NCBI RefSeq assembly: GCF_036127095.1
Contig: NZ_CP108006.1
Location: forward strand, 3,410,001 to 3,474,000
Direction of reading: 5' to 3'
Source of the DNA: Streptomyces sp. NBC_00335
GTDB taxonomy: Bacteria; Actinomycetota; Actinomycetes; Streptomycetales; Streptomycetaceae
DNA length: 64,000 nucleotides
In this document: one piece after another, positions 10,835 through 25,521 of the stretch
Numbering within the stretch: position 1 is the first letter of the stretch
How the letters are laid out: each line of letters starts with the position of its first letter
The notes under the pieces: generated by a model
What the model saw: only the letters and a program-made list of their open reading frames with translations
The model's database searches: none
What the model was told of the DNA's origin: nothing
Program-made: the position numbers and the translations under genes

Positions 10835-13306
10835 TTGGGGACCTTGGCCGTCGAGCCCGCGACGCAGAGCAGTCCACCTCCCGATCAGGACCGGCCCCGG
10901 CCCGCACCGCGCCGCGCCGCCCGCTTCCCCGGCCCGCTCCTCGCGTTCCTCACGGCCTCGGGCGCCTTCGTCGCGTCCTGGGCGGCCCGCGGCACCTTCC
11001 CCTTCGGCCACACCGGCCGGGCCGTCAACGACCAGGCCAACCAGTACGTCCCCTTCCACCGGGCGCTGTGGGACCTGGTGCACGGCCGGGCCGCCGGCGA
11101 CCTCCTCTTCACCTGGCACGGCGGCTTCGGCCAGCAGTTCCTGTCCGACTACCACACCTACCTCGGCAACCCCTTCTCCTGGCTGGCCGTCCTCGTCCCC
11201 CGCGCCCACGTGGACCTCGCCGTCTTCGCGATCACCCCGGTCACGATGGGCACCGCCGCCGCCCTGATGGCCGTCTACCTCGGCAAGCTCCACCCCGGCC
11301 CGTGGTGGCAGCGGGGCGTGCTGGGCGCCGTCTACGGGCTGTGCGGCTGGGCTCTCAGCGACGCCTCGTACATCCCGATGTGGTTGTGGGGCCTGGTCGC
11401 GCTCCCGCTCCTGGGCATCGCCGTCGAGTGGTGCCTGGAGGACCGCCGCTGGCCGGGCGCGGCCCTGCTGGTCTCGCTCGCCTGGTTCGGGAACTTCTAC
11501 ACCGCGATGATGGCGACGATGGCCGCGTGCGTGCTCCTCGCCGTCCGCCTGATCGTCCTCGACCTCACCGGAGCCCAGCGGCTGCGCGCCGTGTGGCGGG
11601 CCGCGACGGCCGCCGCGACCGGCATCCTTCTCACGCTCCCCCTGCTCCTGCCCGCGTTCCTGTCCAGCGGGGCCGCCCAGCCCACCAGGGCGGCCGCCTT
11701 CGATCCGGTCCGGATCGAGGTCTTCCTGACGGGCATGCTCCCCGGCACCCACCTGTGGGGCGGCCGGCCCCGGCTGTACGTGGCCTCGCTCGGCCTGATC
11801 CTGGCCGGGTCCTTCCTCCTCAACACGGGGATCGCGCGCAGGACCCGCCTGGCATGGACGGGGGCGGCCCTGCTCGTCGCCGTCTCCTTCCAGTTCCCGC
11901 CCACCCAGTACGTGTGGCACGGGCTCGCGGTGCCGAACGGCAACCCGTACCGCGAGGCCTTCGTGTTCAGCGGCCTGGTGGTGGTCATCGCCTGGCTGTC
12001 GCTGGCCAACCGGCCGCGCCCGCTCCACCTGGCCCTGACGGCGGCCCTGCTGGTCGCCGCCACGTTCGCGCTGCGCCACACCAACGACTTCGGCGGCGCC
12101 ACCTGGCCGGCCGTCCTGGGCGGCGGCGCGGTGTCGCTCCTCGCGCTGGTCCTCCTGGCCGTGGGCGAGAAGCACCGGGTACTGGTCCCCGTGGCCGCGG
12201 TCCTCATGGTCGGCGTCGTCTTCGCCGAATCCACCGCCGCCGCGGCGAGCGCGGACGCCCGCCGCGCCCGCGAACGCTGGGCGAAGCCGGTCGTCACCTC
12301 CAGCAGGTCGATCACGAACCACTTCGACGCCGTCCGCTCGGTCGACCGCTGGCCCGCGTACCGCACCGACCCGGGCGGCCCGCAGACCTCGTACAACGAC
12401 GCGCTCGCGCTCCGGGCGCAGGGCCCGCAGTACTACAGCAGCTACCTCCCCGAGGCCACCTACGAGGCCCTCGAACCCCTCGGCTACGGCTACAAGAACG
12501 ACGGCCGCACCTTCTTCGGCGCCGACAATCCCGTCCTGGACGCGATCTTCTCGATCGGCGCCCGCGCCGAACCGAGTCCGGAGAAGGACGGCTGGAGGGC
12601 CCGCACCTTCCCCACACCGCCGCTGGTCACCGTCCGCAGCGCCCCGTACACCTCCCCCAATCCCCCGGCCGCCGTCTACGCCCACCAGGAGCAGCTCCTC
12701 GGCGCCACCGTCTACCGGGTCCCGCCCGTCGCCCGCGGCGGCAGCGCCGCGAAACAGCGCTACACCGCCCGGTGCACCCCCGGCTCCGAAGCCTTCTGGT
12801 ACTCGCCCCGGCTGTACGGCACCCTCGCCTACGCGGGCACCGAGAGGCCCCTGCGGGACAGGACGGCCGGGGTCCTGCGCCTGGGCGAGGTCCCCGCCTC
12901 CGGCCGGGTCGACGTCACCGTGCGGACCCGTACCCGGGGCGGCACCGCCGGCCCGCACCCCGTCGGCTGCCTGGACCGGGCCGCGCTCGCCACCACGGTC
13001 GGCCGCCTCACCGTCACGGGCGCCACCCACGTCAGCGCGGGAGGCCACACCATCGAGGCCACCCTCCCGAAGCACGCCTCCGGCACCGCCGTCTTCGCGA
13101 TGACCGCCGTCCCCGGCTGGCAGTGCTCGGCCCCGGTGAAGAGCTTCCACGGCCTGGTCTCCCTGGACATCCCGCGGGGCGCCGACAAGGTCTCCTGCAC
13201 CTTCCGCCCCAAGGGCCTCACCCCCGGCCTGGCCGGGGCCACCCTCGCCCTCCTGGCCCTGGCCTCGGTCACCGTGACGGGCCTGCGCCGCCGCACCGGG
13301 ACCTGA
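10835..13306 (+). CDS. Large polytopic membrane protein, YfhO family
   Basis: Resembles the YfhO family of large bacterial membrane proteins, relatives of GT-C-type glycosyltransferases; substrate unknown. The product is about 823 residues. After about 30 polar residues it has some 11-13 predicted transmembrane segments to about residue 480, with an early extracytoplasmic loop containing [11 protein letters not shown] and WHGGFGQQF, then a C-terminal extracytoplasmic domain of about 330 residues, and a last membrane helix followed by LRRRTG. TTG 10835 is chosen because AGGGAG sits seven bases upstream; GTG 10712 is an alternative. It runs against rpoC and shares a terminator with it. A role in modifying teichoic acids or lipoproteins is only an inference from YfhO of Firmicutes. 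Confidence 0.75.
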   Translation: MGTLAVEPATQSSPPPDQDRPRPAPRRAARFPGPLLAFLTASGAFVASWAARGTFPFGHTGRAVNDQANQYVPFHRALWDLVHGRAAGDLLFTWHGGFGQQFLSDYHTYLGNPFSWLAVLVPRAHVDLAVFAITPVTMGTAAALMAVYLGKLHPGPWWQRGVLGAVYGLCGWALSDASYIPMWLWGLVALPLLGIAVEWCLEDRRWPGAALLVSLAWFGNFYTAMMATMAACVLLAVRLIVLDLTGAQRLRAVWRAATAAATGILLTLPLLLPAFLSSGAAQPTRAAAFDPVRIEVFLTGMLPGTHLWGGRPRLYVASLGLILAGSFLLNTGIARRTRLAWTGAALLVAVSFQFPPTQYVWHGLAVPNGNPYREAFVFSGLVVVIAWLSLANRPRPLHLALTAALLVAATFALRHTNDFGGATWPAVLGGGAVSLLALVLLAVGEKHRVLVPVAAVLMVGVVFAESTAAAASADARRARERWAKPVVTSSRSITNHFDAVRSVDRWPAYRTDPGGPQTSYNDALALRAQGPQYYSSYLPEATYEALEPLGYGYKNDGRTFFGADNPVLDAIFSIGARAEPSPEKDGWRARTFPTPPLVTVRSAPYTSPNPPAAVYAHQEQLLGATVYRVPPVARGGSAAKQRYTARCTPGSEAFWYSPRLYGTLAYAGTERPLRDRTAGVLRLGEVPASGRVDVTVRTRTRGGTAGPHPVGCLDRAALATTVGRLTVTGATHVSAGGHTIEATLPKHASGTAVFAMTAVPGWQCSAPVKSFHGLVSLDIPRGADKVSCTFRPKGLTPGLAGATLALLALASVTVTGLRRRTGT

Positions 13307-13344
13307 TCCACGCCGGGCCCGATCGACGACGGCGTCCACGACAC

Positions 13345-13390
13345 GAAGAAGCCCCCCGCCTCTCCTCTCGGAGCGGCGGGGGGCTTCTTC
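13345..13390. terminator. Bidirectional terminator between the YfhO-type gene and rpoC
   Basis: A perfect 16-base stem (13345-13360 with 13375-13390), GC core flanked by GAAGAA/TTCTTC, between convergent genes. Confidence 0.9.
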
Positions 13391-13413
13391 GAACTGCCTA
13401 CTGCTTAGCGACC

Positions 13414-17313
<3,900 letters not shown>

Positions 17314-17410
17314 TGTGCGTCAATCCCTCTTTCGGGGTCGAGTCTCAATCATGGTCTGAACGGTCCCGGGGATGACGGGGGGCTCTTGAGCGAGCCCCCC
17401 GTCAGGCCCG

Positions 17411-20400
17411 TCAGACCTCTTCGACGCTGCTCGGCTCACGCCGGGACAGGTCGATACCGAGCTCCTCCGCCGCGCGGAAGACGTCCTCGTCGGTGTCGCG
17501 CATCTCGATGGACATGCCGTCCGAGGACAGCACCTCCACGTTGAGGCAGAGCGACTGCATTTCCTTGATGAGCACCTTGAAGGACTCGGGAATGCCCGGC
17601 TCGGGGATGTTCTCGCCCTTGACGATGGCCTCGTAGACCTTCACGCGGCCGGTCACGTCATCGGACTTGATGGTCAGGAGCTCCTGGAGGGCGTAAGCGG
17701 CGCCATAAGCCTCAAGCGCCCACACCTCCATCTCACCGAAGCGCTGGCCACCGAACTGCGCCTTACCACCCAGCGGCTGCTGCGTGATCATCGAGTACGG
17801 ACCGGTCGACCGAGCGTGGAGCTTGTCATCGACCAGGTGGTGGAGCTTCAGGATGTACATGTAGCCGACCGAGACCGGCTCCGGGAACGGCTCGCCGGAG
17901 CGGCCGTCGAACAGACGCGCCTTGCCGGACGGGAGGACCAGGCGGTCGCCGTCGCGGTTCGGGATGGTGTGCTCGAAGAGGCCGGAGATCTCGTCCTCGC
18001 GGGCACCGTCGAACACCGGGGTGGCGACGTTGGTACCGGGCTCGACGCGGTCGGCGCCGATGACCTTCAGTCGCTCGGCCCACTCCTCCGCGAGGCCGGA
18101 GACGTCCCAGCCGCGGCTGGCGAGCCAGCCGAGGTGGATCTCCAGGACCTGTCCCGGGTTCATTCGGGACGGGACACCCAGCGGGTTCAGGATGATGTCG
18201 ACCGGCGTGCCGTCCTCAAGGAAGGGCATGTCCTCGATCGGAAGGATCTTGGAGATGACACCCTTGTTGCCGTGGCGGCCGGCGAGCTTGTCACCGTCGG
18301 TGATCTTGCGCTTCTGGGCGACGTAGACGCGGACCAGCTGGTTCACGCCCGGGGGAAGCTCGTCGCCCTCCTCGCGGTCGAAGACGCGGACACCGATGAC
18401 CTTGCCGATCTCACCGTGAGGAACCTTGAGCGAGGTGTCACGCACCTCGCGGGCCTTCTCACCGAAGATCGCGCGGAGCAGGCGCTCTTCCGGGGTCAGC
18501 TCGGTCTCGCCCTTGGGCGTGACCTTTCCGACCAGGATGTCGCCGGCGACGACGTCCGCACCGATGCGGATGATGCCGCGCTCGTCGAGGTCCGCCAGGA
18601 CCTCCTCGGAGACGTTCGGGATGTCCCGGGTGATCTCCTCGGGGCCCAGCTTGGTGTCACGGGCGTCGACCTCGTGCTCCTCGATGTGAATCGAGGAGAG
18701 GACGTCGTCCTGTACGAGGCGCTGCGACAGGATGATCGCGTCCTCGTAGTTGTGACCTTCCCAGGGCATGAACGCCACGAGCAGGTTCTTGCCGAGGGCC
18801 ATTTCGCCCTCTTCGGTCGCAGGACCGTCGGCGAGGACCTGGGACTCGATGATCCGGTCACCCTCGTTGACGATGACCTTCTGGTTGACCGAGGTGCCCT
18901 GGTTCGAGCGGGAGAACTTGGCGACGCGGTACGTGGTGTACGTGCCGTCGTCGTTGGCGACGGTGATGTAGTCGGCCGAGACCTCCTGGACGACACCGTC
19001 CTTCTCCGCACGGATCGAGTCACCGGCGTCGACCGCACAGCGGTACTCCATGCCGGTGCCGACGAGCGGCGCTTCCGCCTTGATGAGCGGAACGGCCTGG
19101 CGCATCATGTTCGCGCCCATGAGGGCACGGTTGGCGTCGTCGTGCTCCAGGAAGGGGATCATCGCGGTCGCGACGGACACCATCTGGCGCGGGGAGACGT
19201 CCATGTAGTCGACGTCGTCGCCGGCGATGTAGTCGATCTCGCCGCCACGACGACGAACCAGCACGCGGTTCTCGGTGAAGCGCATGTCGTCGGACAGGCC
19301 GGCGTTGGCCTGGGCGATGACGAAGCGGTCTTCCTCGTCGGCCGTCAGGTAGTCGACCTCGTCGGTGACGACACCCTCGATGACCTTGCGGTACGGGGTC
19401 TCGACGAAGCCGAACGCGTTGACGCGGCCGTAGGACGCGAGCGAGCCGATCAGACCGATGTTCGGGCCTTCAGGGGTCTCGATCGGACACATGCGGCCGT
19501 AGTGCGACGGGTGAACGTCTCGGACCTCGAAGCCGGCCCGCTCACGGGACAGACCACCCGGGCCAAGCGCCGACAGACGGCGCTTGTGGGTGAGACCCGA
19601 CAGCGGGTTGTTCTGGTCCATGAACTGCGACAGCTGGCTGGTGCCGAAGAACTCCTTGATGGAGGCGACGACCGGCCGGATGTTGATCAGGGTCTGCGGC
19701 GTGATCGCCTCGACGTCCTGGGTCGTCATCCGCTCGCGGACGACGCGCTCCATACGAGCCAGACCCGTACGGACCTGGTTCTGGATGAGCTCGCCGACGT
19801 TGCGCAGACGACGGTTGCCGAAGTGGTCGATGTCGTCGGTCTCGACGACGATCGAACGACCCGACTCACCGACGGTCTCGGTCTCACCGGCGTGCAGCTT
19901 GACCAGGTACTTGATGGTCGCGATGACGTCGTCGGTGGTGAGCACGCCGGCGTCCAGCGGCTCATCGGCGCCGAGCTTCTTGTTCACCTTGTAGCGGCCG
20001 ACCTTCGCGAGGTCGTAGCGCTTCGGGTTGAAGTAGAGGTTCTCGAGCAGCGTCTGAGCGGCTTCGCGGGTCGGCGGTTCGCCGGGACGCAGCTTGCGGT
20101 AGATGTCGAGCAGCGCGTCGTCCTGGCCCTGGGTGTGGTCCTTCTCCAGGGTGGCGCGCATGGACTCGTACTCGCCGAACTCCTCGAGGATCTGCTCGGT
20201 GGTCCAGCCGAGAGCCTTCAGGAGGACGGTGACGGACTGCTTGCGCTTGCGGTCGATGCGAACACCGACCATGTCGCGCTTGTCGATCTCCATCTCGAGC
20301 CAGGCACCCCGGGAAGGGATGATCTTGGCGGCGAAGATGTCCTTGTCGGACGTCTTGTCGATGGAGGAGTCGAAGTAGACACCGGGGGAACGGACGAGCT

Positions 20401-20893
20401 GCGACACGACGACACGCTCGGTGCCGTTGATGACGAAGGTGCCCTTGTTGGTCATGAGCGGGAAATCGCCCATGAAGACCGTCTGAGACTTGATCTCTCC
20501 GGTCTCGTTGTTCGTGAACTCGGCAGTGACGAAAAGCGGCGCCGCGTACGTGAAGTCGCGGTCCTTGCACTCGTCGACCGAGTTCTTCGCCGGCTCGAAA
20601 CGGTGGTCGCGGAACGTCAGCGACATCGACCCGGAGAAGTCCTCGATCGGCGAGATCTCCTCGAAGATCTCTTCCAGACCGGACTTGGTGGGAACGTCCT
20701 GTCCGCTCTCAAGCGCCGACTCGACGCGAGACTTCCAGGCGGCGTTGCCGAGCAGCCAGTCAAAGCTCTCGGTCTGCAGCGCCAGGAGGTTCGGAACCTC
20801 GAGGGGCTCCTTGATCTTTGCAAAGGAGATGCGCAGCGGGGCGGTGCTGGCACCGTTGTTCGTATTGGTCGAGGCGTTGCGCGAGGCGGCCAA
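17411..20893 (-). CDS. rpoB: DNA-directed RNA polymerase subunit beta
   Basis: Forms the catalytic core of RNA polymerase with beta'. About 1160 residues. TTG at 20893 (then AASRNAST) is chosen: GGAAGGA precedes it at good spacing and it gives the length known for streptomycete RpoB; an ATG at 20959 would add 22 unconserved residues. The rifampicin region [20 protein letters not shown] followed by RLSALGPGG (around residues 419-445) is the sensitive type. A candidate promoter lies about 180 bases upstream (21074-21102). Confidence 0.97.
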   Translation of the reverse strand: MAASRNASTNTNNGASTAPLRISFAKIKEPLEVPNLLALQTESFDWLLGNAAWKSRVESALESGQDVPTKSGLEEIFEEISPIEDFSGSMSLTFRDHRFEPAKNSVDECKDRDFTYAAPLFVTAEFTNNETGEIKSQTVFMGDFPLMTNKGTFVINGTERVVVSQLVRSPGVYFDSSIDKTSDKDIFAAKIIPSRGAWLEMEIDKRDMVGVRIDRKRKQSVTVLLKALGWTTEQILEEFGEYESMRATLEKDHTQGQDDALLDIYRKLRPGEPPTREAAQTLLENLYFNPKRYDLAKVGRYKVNKKLGADEPLDAGVLTTDDVIATIKYLVKLHAGETETVGESGRSIVVETDDIDHFGNRRLRNVGELIQNQVRTGLARMERVVRERMTTQDVEAITPQTLINIRPVVASIKEFFGTSQLSQFMDQNNPLSGLTHKRRLSALGPGGLSRERAGFEVRDVHPSHYGRMCPIETPEGPNIGLIGSLASYGRVNAFGFVETPYRKVIEGVVTDEVDYLTADEEDRFVIAQANAGLSDDMRFTENRVLVRRRGGEIDYIAGDDVDYMDVSPRQMVSVATAMIPFLEHDDANRALMGANMMRQAVPLIKAEAPLVGTGMEYRCAVDAGDSIRAEKDGVVQEVSADYITVANDDGTYTTYRVAKFSRSNQGTSVNQKVIVNEGDRIIESQVLADGPATEEGEMALGKNLLVAFMPWEGHNYEDAIILSQRLVQDDVLSSIHIEEHEVDARDTKLGPEEITRDIPNVSEEVLADLDERGIIRIGADVVAGDILVGKVTPKGETELTPEERLLRAIFGEKAREVRDTSLKVPHGEIGKVIGVRVFDREEGDELPPGVNQLVRVYVAQKRKITDGDKLAGRHGNKGVISKILPIEDMPFLEDGTPVDIILNPLGVPSRMNPGQVLEIHLGWLASRGWDVSGLAEEWAERLKVIGADRVEPGTNVATPVFDGAREDEISGLFEHTIPNRDGDRLVLPSGKARLFDGRSGEPFPEPVSVGYMYILKLHHLVDDKLHARSTGPYSMITQQPLGGKAQFGGQRFGEMEVWALEAYGAAYALQELLTIKSDDVTGRVKVYEAIVKGENIPEPGIPESFKVLIKEMQSLCLNVEVLSSDGMSIEMRDTDEDVFRAAEELGIDLSRREPSSVEEV

Positions 20894-21073
20894 GAGGGGG
20901 TCCTTCCGAGGGCTCGGACTCACTACGCGCGTACCGGTCCCAGCTGACACAGAAGACAAGCGCCCCCCATCTGGTCAAAAGGACCAGCTCAGGGCCGTTC
21001 AATCAAGTGTGCTCATGCGTGGGCATGCCCCTGGCGACGGGCAGGGGGCAGCTAACAGGCAGCGCAAAGGGTC

Positions 21074-21102
21074 AGTGTAGCCACTAGGCTCACTGATGTC
21101 CA
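21074..21102 (-). promoter_or_regulatory. Candidate rpoB promoter in the rplL-rpoB spacer
   Basis: On the minus strand TGGACA, exactly 17 bases, then TACACT. It would allow rpoBC transcription independent of rplJL. Confidence 0.6.
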
Positions 21103-21420
21103 GACCAGGTTTCCGGAAACCGGCAACAGGCCTTCCCCATGTCGTTTCAACTGCGTCCAACGGTTCGGCTCTCGCATACAGAGCGCGTAACAGTACTGCC
21201 CTCTTCGTAGTCGATCCATGCCCGATGCGGGCCCGATCCATGCCTCGGATCTCGGATCGAGTCTGCCGATCTCGCGACGGATCTGAGAATTGCGCGCCGC
21301 GTCCCGTTCGTCAAGGCCCCCTGCTCCGAGCGGATCATCGAAGGACCCTGCCGCAGAGCAACGAAGATCACCCTACTCCCCAACGAGACGGGGGCAAATC
21401 AGGCACTCCGGGTACGCCAA
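21103..21420. other. Part of the rplL-rpoB spacer
   Basis: About 320 bases between the post-rplL hairpin and the candidate rpoB promoter. No gene was seen. Confidence 0.4.
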
Positions 21421-21450
21421 AGGGCGACCACCCTTACGGGTGATCGCCCT
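21421..21450 (-). terminator. Attenuator-like hairpin after rplL
   Basis: AGGGCGACCACCC and GGGTGATCGCCCT pair over 13 bases (one wobble or mismatch) around TTAC. A second small dyad of GAGGCCTC units lies at about 21455-21473. Together they probably reduce readthrough from rplJL into rpoBC. Confidence 0.65.
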
Positions 21451-21481
21451 TGGATGAGGCCTCAGAGAGGCCTCAGAGGTG

Positions 21482-21862
21482 TTACTTGACCTCGACGGTG
21501 GCGCCGGCGGCCTTGAGGGTCTCGGCAGCCTTGTCAGCGGCCTCCTTGGCGACCTTCTCGAGGACGGGCTTCGGAGCGCCGTCGACGAGGTCCTTGGCCT
21601 CCTTCAGGCCGAGGGAGGTCAGCTCGCGCACGACCTTGATGACCTGGATCTTCTTGTCGCCGGCACCGGTGAGGATGACGTCGAACTCGTCCTGCTCCTC
21701 GACGGCCTCGGGGGCGGCAGCGCCACCGGCCGGGGCAGCGGCGACGGCCGCGGCGGCGGTGACGTCGAACTTCTCCTCGAACGCCTTCACGAACTCGGAG
21801 AGCTCGATGAGGGTGAGCTCCTCGAACTGAGCGAGCAGGTCTTCCTGGCTGAGCTTCGCCAT
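21482..21862 (-). CDS. rplL: 50S ribosomal protein L7/L12
   Basis: Forms the flexible stalk that recruits translation GTPases. The 126-residue product starts [15 protein letters not shown], with an Ala-rich hinge around residues 38-52 and the C-terminal factor-binding domain ([20 protein letters not shown]). ATG 21862 has GGAAGGA upstream; a further upstream in-frame codon at 21880 is not conserved. Follows rplJ by about 110 bases. Confidence 0.97.
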   Translation of the reverse strand: MAKLSQEDLLAQFEELTLIELSEFVKAFEEKFDVTAAAAVAAAPAGGAAAPEAVEEQDEFDVILTGAGDKKIQVIKVVRELTSLGLKEAKDLVDGAPKPVLEKVAKEAADKAAETLKAAGATVEVK

Positions 21863-21972
21863 GATGGGCGATCCTTCCACTAAATCGGCAGGTGCCGGAT
21901 GTATATAGAGGCGGGCGTAACGGCCCGCTTTGACCCACGCACTAGGCGGCGTGGATCAGTGCGCGAGCCGAA

Positions 21973-22503
21973 TTACTCGGCACCGCCCTGCTCGGCGAGC
22001 TTGACGCGAAGCGCTTCCGCAGTGCGGACGAACTTCGACGGCAGCGCCTGGAAGAGCGAGGCAGCCTGAGACTGCTTGCCCTTGAACGCGCCGGCCAGCT
22101 TGCTGAGCAGAACCTCGCGGGACTCGAGGTCCGCAAGCTTCTTGATCTCATCGGCGGTGAGCGCCTTACCATCAAGGACACCCGCCTTGATGATGAGGTT
22201 CGGGTTTTCCTTGGCGAAGTCACGCAGGCTCTTCGCCGACTCCACCGGGTCACCGGTGATGAAGGCGACCGCGGTGGGACCAGCGAAGTGCTCGTCCAGC
22301 GCGGTGATCCCGGCCTGGTTGGCCGCAATCTTGGTCAGCGTGTTCTTCACCACGGCGTACTGGGCGTTCTCACCGAGAGAGCGACGCAGCGTCTTGAGCT
22401 GCGCGACGGTGAGACCCCGGTACTCGGTCAGCACGGCGGCGTTCGAGTCGCGGAACTGGTCCGTGAGCTCGGCTACCGCGGCAGCCTTGTTGGGCGTCGG
22501 CAT
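21973..22503 (-). CDS. rplJ: 50S ribosomal protein L10
   Basis: Stalk base protein that binds 23S rRNA and the L7/L12 dimers; it usually autoregulates its operon through the mRNA leader. The 176-residue product begins [22 protein letters not shown] 22503 has GGAAGGAGG upstream; an upstream extension of the frame lies in the leader. An L10-type leader and attenuator-like hairpin precede it. Confidence 0.96.
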   Translation of the reverse strand: MPTPNKAAAVAELTDQFRDSNAAVLTEYRGLTVAQLKTLRRSLGENAQYAVVKNTLTKIAANQAGITALDEHFAGPTAVAFITGDPVESAKSLRDFAKENPNLIIKAGVLDGKALTADEIKKLADLESREVLLSKLAGAFKGKQSQAASLFQALPSKFVRTAEALRVKLAEQGGAE

Positions 22504-22560
22504 AGTGCGTCGGCCTCCTTCCGGGTGATGAGGACCGCTCAGAAGGGGCATAAATACGAA

Positions 22561-22700
22561 ACGCCCCGGCGCAGGCGCCAGGGCGTAGCTCAACCGGAAC
22601 GAGTCCGGGAACTTTCCTTGAACACCTGCGCAGGACGTCCGCAGTTAGCGGATCCTTCGGCCACCGCACCCTTGCAGGCACGGCAACGACCAGCGGTCTT
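22561..22700 (-). promoter_or_regulatory. L10-type mRNA leader with attenuator-like hairpin
   Basis: Between the candidate promoter and rplJ the transcript can form several stems. The last (22561-22586) is a GC-rich hairpin followed on the transcribed strand by TTTCGTATTT, looking like an intrinsic attenuator. Upstream are a small CCGGAC/GTTCCGG hairpin and a longer fold around 22610-22690 in the position of the known L10 leader, to which the L10-(L12)4 complex binds. Assigned by position and general form, not by a covariance model. Confidence 0.6.
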
Positions 22701-22713
22701 TGGCTTCTCCGGA

Positions 22714-22743
22714 AGAGTACGGGAACCACCCGACACGGAGCAA
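22714..22743 (-). promoter_or_regulatory. Candidate promoter of rplJ-rplL
   Basis: TTGCTC, 18 bases, then TACTCT on the minus strand, directly upstream of the L10-type leader and just after the terminator of the previous gene. Confidence 0.5.
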
Positions 22744-22752
22744 ATCCGTCCA

Positions 22753-22788
22753 CCGGGCCCCTTGCGGGCGGTCCCGCAAGGGGCCCGG
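22753..22788 (-). terminator. Terminator after the first lipoprotein gene
   Basis: Perfect 16-base inverted repeat CCGGGCCCCTTGCGGG / CCCGCAAGGGGCCCGG with a four-base loop, five bases after the stop of the gene. Confidence 0.85.
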
Positions 22789-22792
22789 CGGC

Positions 22793-23611
22793 TCATCCGC
22801 CGATGACGTCGTCGAAGTCCACGGTGTCCTCGGCCGGCGGCGCGGCGACGGCGGGAGTCGTGCCGAAGGCGGAGAACTTCGCCTTCGTCTGGAGCGGGCC
22901 CTCCGGGGCTCCCGTCTCCGTGGAGTCGACGCGGACGGGGTATCCGTCCTTGCCGATCCACAGGTCGATCCGGAGCTCCTTGATGCCCTTGAGCGCCTCG
23001 TGGAGGTACTGGCGGTTCTTCTCCTCCATGACCTTCGTGGCGTCGTCCGCCTTCAGCAGCTCCGTGTCCGTGAGGATCGCCTTGTAGTGCTCGGCCTCGA
23101 TCCCGTCGACCTGCTCCGCGCCCACGTACCGGACGGTGTCCTGTCCGAGGAGCATCGCGAGGTACTCGGCGGGGTCCTCGCCCCGCCGCACGCCCGGCTT
23201 TCCGTCCTTGGCCAGGCTCATCTTCATCCAGGACTTGCCCTTCACGGGCTTGTCCAGCTTGCTCCAGATGACGTCGCCGATCATGATCGAGCGCTTGTCG
23301 CGCCCGTCGCTCTTCAGCACGATGTCGTGGCTGGACGGGTACCAGCCCTTGGAGCCGGAGTGGGCCGAGGTCTTCTGGGCCGGGTCGGTGGTCGTCAGCT
23401 CGACCTTGGCGGACTTGGCCGCCACCGTCTTGAGGTAGGCCGCCTTCACCGCCTCCGCGGGCGCGGGGGCCTTGGCCGCCTCGCTCTTCGAGGCGGCGCC
23501 CCCGTCCTTGCCCGCGGCGGGCTCGTCCGCGCCGCAGGCCGTGAGGCCGCCCGCGAGCAGTGCGGCGCCCGCAAGGGCGGCACCGGTTCGCGTCCAGACA
23601 GCCTTGTTCAT
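22793..23611 (-). CDS. Secreted lipoprotein of unknown function (paralogue of the next gene)
   Basis: The function is unknown. The 272-residue product has a signal peptide ending in the lipobox LTAC with Cys at residue 26, then a linker and a domain of about 220 residues whose pattern (repeated beta-strand-like blocks, VDGIEAEHYK, LRIDLWIGKDGYPVRV) resembles the LolA/LppX type of single-domain lipid-binding lipoproteins. ATG 23611 is preferred over 23626 because GGGGAG sits six bases upstream. The next gene encodes a paralogue. Confidence 0.8.
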   Translation of the reverse strand: MNKAVWTRTGAALAGAALLAGGLTACGADEPAAGKDGGAASKSEAAKAPAPAEAVKAAYLKTVAAKSAKVELTTTDPAQKTSAHSGSKGWYPSSHDIVLKSDGRDKRSIMIGDVIWSKLDKPVKGKSWMKMSLAKDGKPGVRRGEDPAEYLAMLLGQDTVRYVGAEQVDGIEAEHYKAILTDTELLKADDATKVMEEKNRQYLHEALKGIKELRIDLWIGKDGYPVRVDSTETGAPEGPLQTKAKFSAFGTTPAVAAPPAEDTVDFDDVIGG

Positions 23612-23666
23612 TACGTGCTCCCCCATGAAAGAAAACCTTGTTCGTCGTGCGTGCCGGACCCGGGGG

Positions 23667-24539
23667 TCAGCTTTCGCCCGCGCCCTTCATCATCTCGGCG
23701 AGGTCGACGACCTGGTCGGCGGGCGGCGCGGCCACCTCGACCGGCTGGTTGTAGTCCAGGAACTTGATGGTCGTGTCCACCGGGCCCTTGGCCGCTTCAC
23801 CGCGGGTACGGACCTGCTTGGTGTGGTCCGACTCGTCGATCCACATGTCCAGGGTCAGGCTCTTCACGCCCTGCGCCTCCAGATCCGTGACGGACTTCTC
23901 CTGGCGCTTCTTGGCCTCGGGGGTCGAGGAGGCCAGCGCGGCCCGCAGTTCGTCGAGGCTGACCGTGCCGCTGAGGTGCTTGGTCTTCACCCCGTCGATG
24001 GTCTCTTCGCCGACGAGCTTGAGGTCCTTGGCCTTGAGGAGCTCACCCGCCCGGTCACCGGGGTTCTCGCCGGTCTTGTTCGCCGTGCCGCCGGCGCTGT
24101 TCAGCTTCTCCGCCATGGCCGGGTCCAGGCTCTTCATGTCGAACTTGATCCACTTGCCCTCGGAGCCGATGAACATCACCTGGTCGAGGAGGCGGATCTC
24201 GGCCCCCTGGCCGCCCTCGCCCGAGGTGGTCATCTTCATCGACATCGCCACCGACGGCTTGAGCCGCATGGCGACGTCGCCGGAGAACTGCTCGCCCTCC
24301 GCGGTGCCCGTCATCGAGTAGCGCAGGGAGGTGATCTCCTCCGACTTCGCCTTGACCTTCTCCAGGTAGGCGGCCGGGGTCACCTCCACAGCGCCCTTCG
24401 CGGAGCTCTGGGAGGCCGCAGCCTTCCCCGTGCCGTCCTTCTGCCCGCTCTCGCACGCCGTGGCTCCACCCACGAGCAGTACGGCGGCCAGCGCGGCCCC
24501 AGCGGTCTTCTTACGGTTGCCGTTGCGGTACGCGAACAA
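23667..24539 (-). CDS. Secreted lipoprotein of unknown function (paralogue of the previous gene)
   Basis: The 290-residue product has a basic N-terminus (NGNRKKT), a hydrophobic core and the lipobox ATAC with Cys near residue 29. The mature part has the same order of motifs as its neighbour: an early YLEKVKAKSEEI helix, TIDGVKTKHLSGTV, a Lys/Glu helix and LTLDMWIDESDH. This suggests a tandem duplication within an LppX/LprG-like family. TTG 24539, with GGGG upstream, is the only good start. Ligand and role unknown. Confidence 0.75.
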   Translation of the reverse strand: MFAYRNGNRKKTAGAALAAVLLVGGATACESGQKDGTGKAAASQSSAKGAVEVTPAAYLEKVKAKSEEITSLRYSMTGTAEGEQFSGDVAMRLKPSVAMSMKMTTSGEGGQGAEIRLLDQVMFIGSEGKWIKFDMKSLDPAMAEKLNSAGGTANKTGENPGDRAGELLKAKDLKLVGEETIDGVKTKHLSGTVSLDELRAALASSTPEAKKRQEKSVTDLEAQGVKSLTLDMWIDESDHTKQVRTRGEAAKGPVDTTIKFLDYNQPVEVAAPPADQVVDLAEMMKGAGES

Positions 24540-24630
24540 GAGTCCCCACCCCAGATGTGATCGTTTGCAGTAATCCGACCCTACTGGGTGGTACGCCGAT
24601 CACTTCGCGATTTTCGGCGCGCAACGCAGA

Positions 24631-24670
24631 ACGGGCCCTTCTCCCCCGGGAAAGGGGGAGAAGGGCCCGT
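24631..24670 (-). terminator. Terminator after rplA
   Basis: Perfect 17-base stem (24631-24647 with 24654-24670) around a six-base loop, 37 bases after the rplA stop. Confidence 0.9.
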
Positions 24671-24706
24671 TCGGGCAACTCAGGCGGGCCGTCAGGCCCG
24701 GCTCAG

Positions 24707-25435
24707 TCAGACCGCGGCCGGGTCTTCCTCGACGAGGAGGTTCCGGGTGCGGTTCTGGTCCAGCAGGATGCCGGGGCCCATGGTGGTGCTGAGGGCAGCC
24801 TTCTTGATGTAGCGGCCCTTCGCGGCGGACGGCTTCAGACGAAGGATCTCGTCCAGGGCCGCGCCGTAGTTCTCGACCAGCTGCTCATCGGAGAAGGAAA
24901 CCTTGCCGATGATGAAGTGCAGGTTCGAGTGCTTGTCGACGCGGAACTCGATCTTGCCACCCTTGATCTCGGTGACAGCCTTCGCGACGTCCATCGTGAC
25001 GGTGCCGGTCTTCGGGTTCGGCATCAGGCCACGGGGACCGAGCACGCGGCCGAGGCGGCCGACCTTGCCCATGAGGTCCGGCGTGGCGACAACGGCGTCG
25101 AACTCGTTGAGGCGGTTGCCCTTGGCGATCTCGTTGATGAGCTCGTCGTCGCCGACAATGTCGGCGCCGGCGGCTTCCGCGGCCGCAGCACGGTCACCGG
25201 TCGCGAAGACCAGGACCCGGGCGGTCTTGCCGGTGCCGTGCGGGAGGTTCACGGTGCCGCGGACCATCTGGTCGGCCTTGCGCGGGTCTACACCCAGGCG
25301 GAAGGCGACCTCGACGGTGCCGTCGAACTTCGTGGCGGAGGTCTCCTTGGCGAGACGGACGGCCTCGAGCGGGGCGTACAGCTTCTCCCGGTCGACCTTG
25401 GCGTCCGCAGCGCGGAGAGTCTTGCTGCGCTTCAC
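24707..25435 (-). CDS. rplA: 50S ribosomal protein L1
   Basis: Forms the mobile L1 stalk at the E site and typically represses its own operon. The 242-residue product begins with GTG ([14 protein letters not shown]), with AGGAG six bases upstream, and contains the conserved [20 protein letters not shown]. The frame extends upstream to 25498 without conserved sequence. Second gene of the L11-L1 operon, ending at a strong terminator. Confidence 0.96.
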   Translation of the reverse strand: MKRSKTLRAADAKVDREKLYAPLEAVRLAKETSATKFDGTVEVAFRLGVDPRKADQMVRGTVNLPHGTGKTARVLVFATGDRAAAAEAAGADIVGDDELINEIAKGNRLNEFDAVVATPDLMGKVGRLGRVLGPRGLMPNPKTGTVTMDVAKAVTEIKGGKIEFRVDKHSNLHFIIGKVSFSDEQLVENYGAALDEILRLKPSAAKGRYIKKAALSTTMGPGILLDQNRTRNLLVEEDPAAV

Positions 25436-25521
25436 TTCTGCTCCTGTGTTGTGATCAGGCATGGAGTCGTGGTGCGGACCAGCGCTTGGCCCTACCACTG
25501 TGGTGCTGGGGGGAGGCTGAA

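Noticed and set aside
17816..20947. Long plus-strand open frame opposite rpoB
   Set aside because: Same composition effect; the minus frame encodes complete RpoB.
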